Shown piece after piece: positions 15,102 to 24,322 of a stretch of DNA of 64,000 nucleotides. This stretch comes from Acetatifactor sp. GTDB lineage: Bacteria; Bacillota; Clostridia; Lachnospirales; Lachnospiraceae. The position numbers and the translations under genes were made by a program. Numbering within the stretch: the first letter of the stretch is position 1; every line of letters starts with the position of its first letter. The stretch lies in the NCBI GenBank assembly GCA_016290775.1, contig JAEEVF010000001.1:1-64000 (forward strand), given 5' to 3'. A model generated the notes under the pieces. That model was not told where the DNA came from. It did not search any database and was given only the letters and a program-made list of their open reading frames with translations.

Positions 15102-16328
15102 ATGAACTTTTCCAAGTACTTAGTGGATGATTTCCAAAGAGACGTGAATAAGACGATGGCACAGGTGTGCAGGATCGGCGCGCTCCTTATGATCTTCGTG
15201 ATCGCGCTGAACGCGTCAGGCGTTTTCACGCTGGACGGACGCGCGTATCCGCCACTGGTGGCCTGCGTGATCGTCATGCTGATCCCGACGCTGTACTATG
15301 ACGTGCTGCGCCTCGACAGCCCCGGCATGCGTTACGTTTTCCTGACCATGACCGTGATGATGTGCGGCATTCTTTATACCATGTTTTCCTATCACGTGGT
15401 GATCATGCTGATCTTCCCGACCGTCATGAGCGTGCTTTATTGTGAAAAGCGCGACGTTGTTTACACGGAGATGATCTCCGTTCCCGTGATGATCCTTGCG
15501 CACCTTGCGGCTTATTACGTGCACTACCTTGAGGATGAACCGTTGCAGACCCTTTACAAGGTTGTGTTCTATGGCATGATCCCGAGACTGATCGAGTTTA
15601 TCAGTATCGCGATCCTTTGCTTTGGCATTACGGACCGCATCCAAAAGCTCATCAGCGCGTTGGTGAAGAAGAACAATGAGCTGGTGACGAATGAGCAGAT
15701 GCTGATCGAATCTCTGACGAAGGTGATCGAGCTGCAGTCTCAGGAGACGGGCGGCCACGTAAGGCGAGTGTCCGAATATACCAAGATCCTTTGCACTGCC
15801 TGGGGCATGAGTCCTGAGATGGTGTGGATGGTATCCACGGCGGCGATGATGCATGACGTGGGTAAGCTTTACGTTCCCGTGGAGGTGCAGGACAAGCCTG
15901 AGCGCCTGACCGACGATGAATATGAGATCATGAAGCGCCATGTATATTATGGCGAAAAGATGTTTGAGAATTCCACCGGCGAGCTGATGGAGATCGCGAA
16001 GGCGATCGCGCTGCAGCACCATGAGCGCTATGACGGAAAGGGTTACCTTGGGATTAAGGGGGAGGAGATCGACTTCAATGCCAGATGCGTTGCCATTGCG
16101 GACGTGTTTGACGCATTGGTCTCCATGAGACCCTACAAGCGGCCTTGGACGCCGGAAGAGGCAAAGAGGCAGATCGTTTCGCAGAAGGGCAGGCAGTTTG
16201 ACCCTGAGCTCGTGGACATTTTTGTGGCTCATTTCGATGAGTTCCTGGATGTCTTTAAGAAGTATCCGGATGCGCAGGAAGAGGCCATCGTGACCCAGAC
16301 GCACTGGAGAAGACGCAGAGAAAAATAA
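15102..16328 (+). CDS. Membrane HD-GYP-domain protein (putative cyclic-dinucleotide phosphodiesterase)
   Basis: 408 residues. About six hydrophobic segments fill residues 25-170, then a cytoplasmic HD-GYP domain: HVRRVSEY, the metal-binding HD at 251-252 (MHDVGK), HVYYGEKM, and HHERYDGKGYLGIKG from His306. The hallmark GYP tripeptide reads GYL. Canonical HD-GYP enzymes cleave c-di-GMP; the metal ligands are all here, so activity is plausible although the GYP motif is variant and substrate could differ. It sits 15 bp after the acetyltransferase and 15 bp before argJ, so it is co-transcribed with arginine genes. GGAG precedes the ATG. Confidence 0.85.
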   Translation: MNFSKYLVDDFQRDVNKTMAQVCRIGALLMIFVIALNASGVFTLDGRAYPPLVACVIVMLIPTLYYDVLRLDSPGMRYVFLTMTVMMCGILYTMFSYHVVIMLIFPTVMSVLYCEKRDVVYTEMISVPVMILAHLAAYYVHYLEDEPLQTLYKVVFYGMIPRLIEFISIAILCFGITDRIQKLISALVKKNNELVTNEQMLIESLTKVIELQSQETGGHVRRVSEYTKILCTAWGMSPEMVWMVSTAAMMHDVGKLYVPVEVQDKPERLTDDEYEIMKRHVYYGEKMFENSTGELMEIAKAIALQHHERYDGKGYLGIKGEEIDFNARCVAIADVFDALVSMRPYKRPWTPEEAKRQIVSQKGRQFDPELVDIFVAHFDEFLDVFKKYPDAQEEAIVTQTHWRRRREK

Positions 16329-16343
16329 CGGAGGCGAAGGCAA

Positions 16344-17570
16344 ATGATAAAGAAGGTTGAAGGCGGCATTACGGCTGCGCAGGGCTTTGAGGCAGCAGGC
16401 GTGGAGGCCGGCGTAAAGTATAAGAATCGGAAGGACATGGCATTAGTATATTCCACCGCACCCTGTCAGGTGGCAGGAACCTTTACCAGCAACGTGGTGA
16501 AGGCAGCGCCCGTTTTGTGGGACAAAAAGCTTGTGGAGACTGCGCCTTTTGTGCAGGCGGTGGTCGTGAATTCCGGCATTGCAAACGCATGCACGGGCAA
16601 GCAGGGCATGGATGCCTGCGAGGCTGAGGCGAAGTGCGCGGGAAAGCTTCTTGGCATTCCTGAGACGGCAGTTCTGGTTGGTTCTACGGGTGTCATCGGC
16701 ATGCAGATGCCGGTGGATCGTCTGACGGCAGGGATCGAAAAGCTGGTTGCCGCAAAGGCTGGTACTTTGGAGGCAGGTCTTGAGGCTGCAAAGGCCATCA
16801 TGACCACGGATACGATTCACAAACAGATTGCAGTGGAATTTGAAGTGGGCGGCAAGAAGGCCGTGATGGGTGCAATGTGTAAGGGCTCCGGCATGATCCA
16901 TCCCAACATGTGCACCATGCTTGGCTACGTGACGACGGATGCAAACATTTCCAAGGCATTACTGCAGAAGGCCGTAAGCGCCGCAGTGGTGGATTCCTTT
17001 AACATGATCAGCGTGGACGGGGACACCTCCACGAATGACACGCTGCTTGTCATGGCAAACGGTCTTGCGGGCAATGAGGTCATTGCTTCCGAGGGCGCGG
17101 ATTATGATGCGTTCTGCGAGGCGCTTGATTTCGTTACCAAGTATCTTGCAAGAAAGATGGCAGGCGACGGCGAAGGCGCAACCTGTCTGTTCGAGACGAA
17201 GGTTGTGAACGCTGACACGAAGCAGAATGCAAGGATCCTTGCGAAGTCCGTGATCTGCTCGTCCCTAAGCAAGGCAGCGATCTTTGGTCATGATTGCAAC
17301 TTTGGTCGTTTCCTTTGCGCGCTGGGCTACAGCGGCGTGCAGTTTGACCCCGACAAGGTGGATCTGTTCTTTGAGGGGAACGGGAAGCGCATTCAGGTCT
17401 TTGGCGATGGCGCGCCGAAGGAATATAGCGAAGAAGAGGCAACGGAGCTTTTGTCCGCACCTGAGGTGACCGTTTTCGTGGACATGCACGCAGGAAGCGA
17501 AGAAGCAACGGCCTGGGGATGCGATCTGAGCTATGATTACGTGAAGATCAACGCGGATTACAGAAGCTAA
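16344..17570 (+). CDS. argJ: Bifunctional ornithine acetyltransferase / N-acetylglutamate synthase
   Basis: 408 residues, the normal length. ArgJ moves the acetyl group from N-acetylornithine to glutamate and can also acetylate glutamate from acetyl-CoA, giving the cyclic arginine route. The self-cleavage site is visible in KGSGMIHPNMCTMLGYV: cleavage before the Thr yields alpha and beta chains, with that Thr as nucleophile (the preceding residue is Cys instead of the common Ala). Other conserved blocks are GITAAQGF near the start, VNSGIANACTG and DGDTSTNDT. Start ATG 16344 follows GGAGGCGAAGG. Together with argB and argD it forms the acetylated ornithine pathway. Confidence 0.95.
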   Translation: MIKKVEGGITAAQGFEAAGVEAGVKYKNRKDMALVYSTAPCQVAGTFTSNVVKAAPVLWDKKLVETAPFVQAVVVNSGIANACTGKQGMDACEAEAKCAGKLLGIPETAVLVGSTGVIGMQMPVDRLTAGIEKLVAAKAGTLEAGLEAAKAIMTTDTIHKQIAVEFEVGGKKAVMGAMCKGSGMIHPNMCTMLGYVTTDANISKALLQKAVSAAVVDSFNMISVDGDTSTNDTLLVMANGLAGNEVIASEGADYDAFCEALDFVTKYLARKMAGDGEGATCLFETKVVNADTKQNARILAKSVICSSLSKAAIFGHDCNFGRFLCALGYSGVQFDPDKVDLFFEGNGKRIQVFGDGAPKEYSEEEATELLSAPEVTVFVDMHAGSEEATAWGCDLSYDYVKINADYRS

Positions 17571-17594
17571 TTCATAGAAGTGAGGGTGAATGAA

Positions 17595-18485
17595 ATGGAA
17601 AAGGATATGGAACAAGTACTTCAGAAGGCGGAGGTGCTCATCGAGGCGCTTCCCTACATTCAGAAGTTTAACAGAAAGATCATTGTGGTAAAGTACGGCG
17701 GAAGCGCCATGAGCAATGAAGAGCTGCAGAAGAACGTCATCAAGGACGTAACGCTTCTTAAGCTGGTCGGCTTCAAGCCGATCATCGTGCACGGCGGCGG
17801 CAAGGAGATCAGCAGATGGGTCGGCAAGGTCGGCAAGGAAGCGAAGTTCGTGAACGGTCTTCGCGTGACGGATGCTGAGACCATGGAGATCGCTGAGATG
17901 GTGCTTGGAAAGGTGAATAAGCAGCTTGTGACCATGGTGCAGGAGCTGGGCGTTAAGGCAGTTGGCATCAGCGGCAAGGACGGCGGTCTGTTGCACGTGG
18001 AGAAGAAGTACTCCGACGGACAGGACATCGGTTTTGTTGGCGACATCACCAAGGTGGAGCCCAAGGTGCTCTATGACATGCTGGAGAAGGATTTCCTTCC
18101 CATCGTTGCGCCGATCGGTCTCGATGACAATTTCCAGACTTATAATATCAATGCGGATGACGCGGCTTGCGCGATCGCAAAGGCCGTTGGCGCGGACAAG
18201 CTGGTGTTCCTTACGGACGTGGAGGGACTGTACCGTGACTTTAATGACAAGTCTTCCTTCATCGGTAAGCTGACTGCGTCTGAGGCAGACGAGCTCATAG
18301 GCGGCGGATATATTGGAGGCGGCATGCTTCCGAAGCTTGCAAATTGTACCTCCGCGGTCAAAAATGGCGTAAACAGAGTGCATATTCTTGACGGCAGGAT
18401 CCCGCATTGCCTGCTTCTTGAGATCTTTACCAGAAAGGGCGTCGGCACTGCGATCATCTCCGATGACGAGAACACGGAAGCATAA
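17595..18485 (+). CDS. argB: Acetylglutamate kinase
   Basis: 296 residues from ATG 17595, chosen because GAGGG lies 7 bp upstream; a GTG at 17580 is in frame but lies before that site. The enzyme phosphorylates N-acetylglutamate, the second step towards ornithine. Family motifs: KYGGSAM at the nucleotide site, VHGGGKEIS, the substrate segment [12 protein letters not shown], and [13 protein letters not shown]. The N-terminal helix ([17 protein letters not shown]) is the one that in arginine-inhibited hexameric ArgB enzymes links dimers, so feedback inhibition by arginine is likely. Lies 24 bp after argJ. Confidence 0.95.
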   Translation: MEKDMEQVLQKAEVLIEALPYIQKFNRKIIVVKYGGSAMSNEELQKNVIKDVTLLKLVGFKPIIVHGGGKEISRWVGKVGKEAKFVNGLRVTDAETMEIAEMVLGKVNKQLVTMVQELGVKAVGISGKDGGLLHVEKKYSDGQDIGFVGDITKVEPKVLYDMLEKDFLPIVAPIGLDDNFQTYNINADDAACAIAKAVGADKLVFLTDVEGLYRDFNDKSSFIGKLTASEADELIGGGYIGGGMLPKLANCTSAVKNGVNRVHILDGRIPHCLLLEIFTRKGVGTAIISDDENTEA

Positions 18486-18545
18486 CTGCTGTCGGCGAAG
18501 CACTTGGGCCGTCCCTTTGCGGATGGCATAGGAAAGGACAAAACT

Positions 18546-19736
18546 ATGGACATGAAAGCATATATTGACGAGGCGGAGAGCGCGCTTCTTCACACTTATA
18601 ATCGTTTTCAGATCGTTCTGGATCGGGGCGAGGGCGTGCATCTTTACGACATTAATGGAAAAGAATATCTGGACTTTGTGGCAGGCATTGCCGTGTTTGC
18701 GTTGGGCTATGGCAATAAAGCCTATAATGACGCCCTGAAGGCGCAGATCGACAAGCTGATCCACACTTCGAATTACTACTACAACGTGCCTGCGGTGGAG
18801 GCTGCAAAGAAGCTAAAGGCCGCATCCGGCATGGACCGCGTGTTCTTTACGAACTCCGGCGCGGAGGCCATTGAAGGCGCCATCAAGACGGCGAGAAAAT
18901 ATGCCTTCTTAAAGGACGGGAAGACGGATCATCAGATCATCGCGTTGGAGCATTCCTTCCACGGACGCACGATGGGTGCGCTTTCCGTGACGGGGAATCG
19001 TCATTATCGCGATGCATTTGAGCCCATGATCGGGAACATTCGCTTTGCGCAGATGAATGACCTGCAAAGCGTTCTGGATCAGGTAAATGACAAGACTTGC
19101 GCAATCCTTTTGGAGACCGTGCAGGGAGAAGGCGGACTGACGCCTGCGACCAAGGAATTCCTTGAGGGGATCCGTAAGGTCTGCGATGAGAAGGACATCC
19201 TTATGATGCTGGATGAGATCCAGTGTGGCATGGGTCGTACCGGAACCATGTTTGCATGGCAGCGTTATGGCATCAAGCCTGACGTCATGACGAGCGCGAA
19301 GGCCCTTTCCTGCGGCGTTCCCATGGGCGCTTTCATGATGACGGAAAAGGTGGGTCGGAATTCTCTCGTGGCCGGCGATCACGGCACGACCTATGGCGGA
19401 AATCCGCTTGCCTGCGCCGCGACCAATGCGGTGTTTGATCAGTATGAGAAGCTGGGCGTTTTGGACAACGTAAATCGCGTTGCGCCTTATCTGGAAAAGA
19501 AGCTGCGCGAAGTGATGAGCCATCATGCATGCATTTTGGAGCATCGCGGCGTTGGCCTGATGCAGGGACTCTTGTTTGACAAGCCCGTTGGCCCCATCAT
19601 CAACCGCGCGATCGAAAAAGGACTGCTCCTCATCAATGCAGGAGCAAACATCATTCGTTTTGTGCCCGCGCTCGTGATCACGGAAGGCGACGTGGACCAG
19701 ATGATCGAAATCTTGGAAAGCTGTATCGAGGAATAA
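18546..19736 (+). CDS. argD: Acetylornithine aminotransferase
   Basis: 396 residues; class III PLP aminotransferase that converts N-acetylglutamate semialdehyde to N-acetylornithine. Visible motifs: FTNSGAEAIEGAIK, SFHGRTMGALSVTG, the cofactor Asp in LDEIQCGMGRTG, and the PLP lysine in MTSAKALSCGVPMG. ATG 18546 follows AGGAAAGGAC; an in-frame TTG at 18504 would add 14 unconserved residues. The 60-bp gap to argB is the largest in this operon but no terminator is seen. Confidence 0.94.
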   Translation: MDMKAYIDEAESALLHTYNRFQIVLDRGEGVHLYDINGKEYLDFVAGIAVFALGYGNKAYNDALKAQIDKLIHTSNYYYNVPAVEAAKKLKAASGMDRVFFTNSGAEAIEGAIKTARKYAFLKDGKTDHQIIALEHSFHGRTMGALSVTGNRHYRDAFEPMIGNIRFAQMNDLQSVLDQVNDKTCAILLETVQGEGGLTPATKEFLEGIRKVCDEKDILMMLDEIQCGMGRTGTMFAWQRYGIKPDVMTSAKALSCGVPMGAFMMTEKVGRNSLVAGDHGTTYGGNPLACAATNAVFDQYEKLGVLDNVNRVAPYLEKKLREVMSHHACILEHRGVGLMQGLLFDKPVGPIINRAIEKGLLLINAGANIIRFVPALVITEGDVDQMIEILESCIEE

Positions 19737-19739
19737 CTC

Positions 19740-21113
19740 ATGCATATTAAGGGAAGATTATTTGCCATTCTCCTGACTGTTGTCATGGCATCCGGCGCGA
19801 TCCTTGGAGGAAAGCAGGAGATCCAGTTTCGGGAGAAGGAAAGCCAGGCGGAGGAAACCGTCTGGACCAGCAAAAAAGAGACCATTTACGTGTGGTATGA
19901 GGACGCAGACCTGGAAAGCTATCTAAGCAGTGCGGCAGTGAGCTTTGGCGAGCAGGAAGGCGTTCGCGTGATCCCCGTGCATAAGACGACTACCGAGCTT
20001 TTGCAGGAGGCCTATGAGGCAACGATGGATCCGGAAAAGCAAAAGCCTGACGCGCTGGTCATCAACAATGATGAGCTGGCGAAAGCATATCTTTCCGGAA
20101 TGGCGGATGAGGCCGTAAGTCCTTCGGGGCTTTTTGCGGAAGCATGGTTCCCGAAGTCAGCGCTTTCTGCGGTCACCTACCACGGGAAGAAGGTTGCATA
20201 TCCGTTCTATTACGAGACCACACTCCTTGTGTACAACAAGGACTATCTGGACATGTGGGTAAGGCAGCAGGCAGACCGTCAGGCCATCGCGGCGCTGGGC
20301 CTTACGGAAGAGGATGAAGAGGCCGTTACGGATACCACGTATGTCGGTGAGGACGGCGTTCCCATGACGGTGGAGGGACTCCTCCAGTTTGCGGACACCT
20401 TTGACGCGCCGGAAGGCGTGGAGGGCGTCATGAAGTGGGACGTCGAAGACATTTTCTACAATTACTGGATCGTGGGAGAGTACTTGATCGTTGGCGGTGA
20501 AAGCGGTGATGACAGCGACGACGTCAACATCTACAACGAGGAGACGATGGCGTGTCTGCAGACCTATCAGGCACTCAATCAGTTCTTCTTCATTGAGGCG
20601 GGATCGATGACCAGCGAGTCCGCGCTGCAGGATTTCATTGAGGGAAAGCTTGTTTTCACCATTGGAACGACGGACGTGCTAAAGAAGCTTGAAAAGGCTA
20701 CGGAAGACGGCGAGTTTGATTACGAATACGGCGTTGCAGTCCTTCCGGACGTAAGCGACACCTTGAAGAGCCGCACCCTTTCCGTGACGAAGGCCCTTGC
20801 CATCAATGGCTTTTCCGAGCATAAGGAGCTGGCAAACCGTTTCGCGGAATATGTCACCTGCAAGCATGCCGCGGACCTTTATCCCAAGACGGGAAAGATG
20901 GCAGCGTCGCTGACCGCAAGCAGGGGAGATGCATTGCTTTCCATTTGTGAGCAACAATATGCAAAGAGCGTATCCCTCCCCAAAATGATGGAGATCGGCA
21001 ACCTTTGGTTGCAGCTCGAAGCCGTATTTTCAAAGGCTTGGAACGGCGAGGAGATCCTCCCGCTCCTGCAAGAACTTGAGAAACAGATTTCCACGCAGAT
21101 CACGGAAGAATAA
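19740..21113 (+). CDS. Secreted extracellular solute-binding protein (family 1-like)
   Basis: 457 residues with an N-terminal signal segment (RLFAILLTVVMASGAILGG) but no lipobox cysteine, so it is either released or held by the uncleaved signal. The mature part has the periplasmic-binding fold pattern of sugar-type binders: IYVWYEDADLESYLSSAAV at the start, YPFYYETTLLVYNKDYLD in the middle and a helical C terminus. Ligand unknown. Starts 3 bp after argD, so it belongs to that operon; no permease or ATPase gene is adjacent, so the transporter partner must be elsewhere. Confidence 0.8.
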   Translation: MHIKGRLFAILLTVVMASGAILGGKQEIQFREKESQAEETVWTSKKETIYVWYEDADLESYLSSAAVSFGEQEGVRVIPVHKTTTELLQEAYEATMDPEKQKPDALVINNDELAKAYLSGMADEAVSPSGLFAEAWFPKSALSAVTYHGKKVAYPFYYETTLLVYNKDYLDMWVRQQADRQAIAALGLTEEDEEAVTDTTYVGEDGVPMTVEGLLQFADTFDAPEGVEGVMKWDVEDIFYNYWIVGEYLIVGGESGDDSDDVNIYNEETMACLQTYQALNQFFFIEAGSMTSESALQDFIEGKLVFTIGTTDVLKKLEKATEDGEFDYEYGVAVLPDVSDTLKSRTLSVTKALAINGFSEHKELANRFAEYVTCKHAADLYPKTGKMAASLTASRGDALLSICEQQYAKSVSLPKMMEIGNLWLQLEAVFSKAWNGEEILPLLQELEKQISTQITEE

Positions 21114-21124
21114 TAAAATCACCC

Positions 21125-21153
21125 TTGTAAAGCGTTCGCTTTTTAGGTAAAAT
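21125..21153 (+). promoter_or_regulatory. Predicted promoter (and small hairpin) before comEA
   Basis: TTGTAA (21125-21130), 17-bp spacer, TAAAAT (21148-21153). Inside the spacer is AAAGC-GTTC-GCTTTTT (21129-21144), a small terminator-like hairpin that could end the preceding arginine transcript. The remaining gap to 21225 shows nothing else. Confidence 0.4.
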
Positions 21154-21224
21154 AATCATATCGGCAAGATCAACGGCCCATCGCTCATAAGCCTTAAAAA
21201 TAGGCATGGACGAAGTGAGTATGG

Positions 21225-21998
21225 ATGGGACGATCAATCAATCCAAAGAGTAGTTTTCAAAAAAGTAATTTTATAAGGCGGCGGGGCACGGCATTTCCGA
21301 AAAGGAAAGCCGTAGCCTTGTTGTTTGCGTGTTTCTTTACTGTGGTGGTGCTTGCGGCATGCGGGGAAGACCGCGCGCTGACGCTGGTGCGCGAGGAAGG
21401 AGCGGACGTAGCTCAGGGCGGCGCGGCAAGTAGCGTCGCAGGCGGCACGGTAGGTGGAGCTGGCAGGCAAGGCTTGGCGAGTGGCGGCGCGAGTGGTGTG
21501 GCTTCAGGCGGCGGTTCGGCTCTCGGCAGGGGCACGGCCGGGGCTGCAAGTGGCTCGGCTTCTGGTGACGGCGGTGTCGGGGCGGCAAGCGACGTGGAAA
21601 TCTTCGTACATGTCTGCGGTGCCGTGGCGAACCCTGGTCTATATGGCCTTCCTTTGGGCTGCAGGGCGGCGGACGCGCTGGAGCTCGCGGGCGGTTTTAC
21701 GGAGGACGCGGATATATCCTATGTCAACCTGGCAGCGTTTCTAGAGGACGGGCAGCAGCTCTATTTTCCGACGAAGGAAGAGCGCCTTTCGGAGGATCAG
21801 CCCTCGCTCATAAACATCAACACTGCGGATGAAGAAGCACTCAAAAAGCTCCCGGGGATCGGGGAGAGCCGTGCAAAGGCGATCCTGAAGTATCGAAAGG
21901 AACACGGGGCGTTTGCCAGCACGCAGGACTTACTTTCCGTGCCGGGCATTTCGGAGACCACGTGGGAACAGTTCAAGGACCTGATCACAGTCAGATAA
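21225..21998 (+). CDS. comEA: Competence DNA-binding lipoprotein ComEA-like
   Basis: 257 residues. Signal with lipobox LAAC (Cys46), suggesting membrane anchoring by lipid rather than by the usual N-terminal helix. Then a Gly/Ser/Ala-rich linker (about 60-120), an SLBB domain (VEIFVHVCGAVANPGLYGL) and a C-terminal double helix-hairpin-helix (NTADEEALKKLPGIGESRAK) that binds double-stranded DNA without sequence preference. It would hand DNA to the ComEC channel encoded 3.4 kb downstream in the same operon. The Gly-rich linker is unusually long. Confidence 0.9.
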   Translation: MGRSINPKSSFQKSNFIRRRGTAFPKRKAVALLFACFFTVVVLAACGEDRALTLVREEGADVAQGGAASSVAGGTVGGAGRQGLASGGASGVASGGGSALGRGTAGAASGSASGDGGVGAASDVEIFVHVCGAVANPGLYGLPLGCRAADALELAGGFTEDADISYVNLAAFLEDGQQLYFPTKEERLSEDQPSLININTADEEALKKLPGIGESRAKAILKYRKEHGAFASTQDLLSVPGISETTWEQFKDLITVR

Positions 21999-22012
21999 GA
22001 GAGGAAAAGCAA

Positions 22013-22705
22013 ATGGCAGACAGAAGAGTATTGGTGGTGGATGATGAGAAGCTGATCGTGAAGGGGATCAAGTTCAGCTTGGAGCAGGACGGCTTTGTCG
22101 TGGATTGCGCATATGACGGCGAGGAAGCGCTGGAATATGCCAGAAACAATCCATATGACATCGTCCTTTTGGACGTGATGTTGCCGAAGATCGGCGGCTT
22201 TGAGGTGTGCCAGCAGATTCGCGAATTCTCCTCGGTGCCGGTGATCATGCTGACGGCAAGAGGCGAGGACATGGACAAGATCCTTGGTCTGGAATATGGC
22301 GCCGACGATTACGTGACAAAGCCTTTCAACATCCTTGAGGTGAAGGCGAGGATCAAGGCAATCCTGCGCCGTACGGAGAACAAGAGCGCCGAGGCAAATC
22401 AGGAAAAGGTCCTGGAGGTTGGCGGCATGCGTCTTGACTGCGAAGGCCGCAGGGCCTATGTGGAAGGCAAGGAGATCGGCCTGACCGCAAAGGAATTTGA
22501 AGTGCTTGAGCTTCTCATGCTCAATCAAGGCAAGGTATATGACCGCGAAAGCCTGCTAAAGCTCATCTGGGGCACGGATTATCCCGGTGACGTCCGCACC
22601 GTGGACGTGCACGTGCGTCGTCTTCGTGAGAAGATCGAGGCGAATCCCAGCGAGCCGCATTACGTGAAGACGAAGTGGGGCATTGGATATTATTTTCAAG
22701 CCTGA
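22013..22705 (+). CDS. OmpR/PhoB-family response regulator
   Basis: 230 residues: receiver domain (acidic pocket DDE at the start, phospho-acceptor Asp in IVLLDVMLPKIGG, Lys in DYVTKPFN) followed by a winged-helix DNA-binding domain (LTAKEFEVLELLMLNQGKVY, RTVDVHVRRLREK). Pairs with the histidine kinase encoded next. ATG 22013 follows GAGAGG; start 15 bp after comEA. Similar to WalR/PhoP in layout, but nothing here proves which regulon it controls. Confidence 0.93.
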   Translation: MADRRVLVVDDEKLIVKGIKFSLEQDGFVVDCAYDGEEALEYARNNPYDIVLLDVMLPKIGGFEVCQQIREFSSVPVIMLTARGEDMDKILGLEYGADDYVTKPFNILEVKARIKAILRRTENKSAEANQEKVLEVGGMRLDCEGRRAYVEGKEIGLTAKEFEVLELLMLNQGKVYDRESLLKLIWGTDYPGDVRTVDVHVRRLREKIEANPSEPHYVKTKWGIGYYFQA

Positions 22706-22768
22706 GGCGCAATGCAAAAGGTGTCATGGGCCAGGGCATCAAGAGGAAACAGGTAGGAGAAGAAAGCA

Positions 22769-24319
22769 TTGAGGCTGCCGAATTACGTAAGGGACAATTT
22801 CAAACGGATCATATACGTGCGCAGCTTCCGTGCAAGGATCTGCCTGCTGGCACTTGTCGTCGGCGTTCTGACAAGCGCTCTGATGCGTCATGCCATCATG
22901 CAGACCTATGAGAACCGTGCGGTCAAACAGCGCACGGAGACGGTGCAGAACCAGCTTCTGATCGTGGCAAAGCACCTGATCAGTAACAATTATTTTTCGA
23001 CCTATCGCCTTCAGGAGCCGAGCGTGATCGCTTCCCGACAAGGGATCAACGCGGAGCTCGAAACCATATCCAACCTTTATGAAGGCCGTATCATGATCAT
23101 CGGAAAGAACTGCAAGGTGATCAGGGATACCTACGGGATCAGCGAAGGAAAGACCATTATCTCGGCGGAAGTGATCAAGTGCTTTCACGGAGAGAATACG
23201 GCGAGATATGATTCCGAAAATGGTTACATCGAAATGACCATCCCCATCGCTTCCACGGGTACCGATGGGAAGTCTAGCGTGGTTGGCGTCATGTTGGCGA
23301 GTGTTTCCGATGAGACGATCGTCAGCATGATGGATCAGATGAACCGGAACGCACTGATGCTTGAGATCCTGATGATCCTTGGGATCATCGTGGCCTCCGT
23401 CGTGTTCTCAGGCGTTCTCACAAAGCCTTTTAAGAAGGTATATGATGAGATCCTAAAGGTGAAGGAGGGCACGAGCGAACGCGCCATCTCCGTACCGGAT
23501 TACGTAGAGACGGTGCACATCGTGGATGCGTTTAACGACCTTCTTGGAAGAATGAATGCCCTCAATGATTCCAGACAGGAATTTGTGGCGAACGTATCCC
23601 ATGAGCTCAGAACGCCCATGGCGTCGCTCAAGGTGCTTGCGGATTCGCTTCTGACCCAGCCCGACGTGCCGGCGGAGCTTTATCGCGAATTCATGACTGA
23701 CATGGTGTCGGAGATCGACCGCGAGAATCGGATCATCACCGACTTGCTTGCTTTGGTGAAGATGGATAAGACGACGCAGGATCTGAATATTGTTGCGCTG
23801 AACGTGAACGATCTTGCGGAGCTGACGCTAAAGCGCCTTCGCCCCATTGCGCGTAAGAAGGACGTGGAGATCACGTTTGAGAGCGTACGCCCCGTCATCG
23901 CTGAGGTGGACGAGGTGAAGATGACGCTGATCATGACCAACCTTGTGGAGAATGCGATCAAATATAATAAAGAGCATGGCTGGGTCAAGGTGGTATTGGA
24001 TGCGGACCATCAGTATTTTACGCTGGAGGTTTCGGATTCCGGCGTGGGCATTCCGGAAAAGGATCTGCCGCACGTATATGAAAGGTTTTATCGGGCCGAC
24101 AAGTCCCATTCCCGCGAGATCGGCGGAACCGGGCTGGGCCTTTCCATTACAAAGAGTGCCGTGCTGATGCACAAGGGTTCCATTACGGTGACAAGCACGG
24201 TGGGCGAGGGAAGCTGCTTTACGGTAAAGATACCCTTGAATCACGTTTCCGGGCGCGGAAGGGCGGAGCGTGTTAAGAAGATCGAAAGCGAAGACCTTAC
24301 AAAGTCTGAGGAGGCATAG
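22769..24319 (+). CDS. Membrane sensor histidine kinase
   Basis: 516 residues. Two membrane helices (about 22-42 and 193-213) flank an extracytoplasmic sensor domain; then HAMP-like linker, dimerisation/phospho-acceptor box SHELRTPMASLKVL, and ATPase domain with N box NLVENAIKYNKEH, DSGVGIPEKDL and GGTGLGLSI. A TTG start is accepted because AGGAGA lies 8 bp upstream and no better start is near. Cognate kinase for the regulator 63 bp upstream. Encoded between competence genes and directly before a GerMN lipoprotein, which may be its surface accessory or target. Confidence 0.92.
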   Translation: MRLPNYVRDNFKRIIYVRSFRARICLLALVVGVLTSALMRHAIMQTYENRAVKQRTETVQNQLLIVAKHLISNNYFSTYRLQEPSVIASRQGINAELETISNLYEGRIMIIGKNCKVIRDTYGISEGKTIISAEVIKCFHGENTARYDSENGYIEMTIPIASTGTDGKSSVVGVMLASVSDETIVSMMDQMNRNALMLEILMILGIIVASVVFSGVLTKPFKKVYDEILKVKEGTSERAISVPDYVETVHIVDAFNDLLGRMNALNDSRQEFVANVSHELRTPMASLKVLADSLLTQPDVPAELYREFMTDMVSEIDRENRIITDLLALVKMDKTTQDLNIVALNVNDLAELTLKRLRPIARKKDVEITFESVRPVIAEVDEVKMTLIMTNLVENAIKYNKEHGWVKVVLDADHQYFTLEVSDSGVGIPEKDLPHVYERFYRADKSHSREIGGTGLGLSITKSAVLMHKGSITVTSTVGEGSCFTVKIPLNHVSGRGRAERVKKIESEDLTKSEEA

Positions 24320-24322
24320 GCA

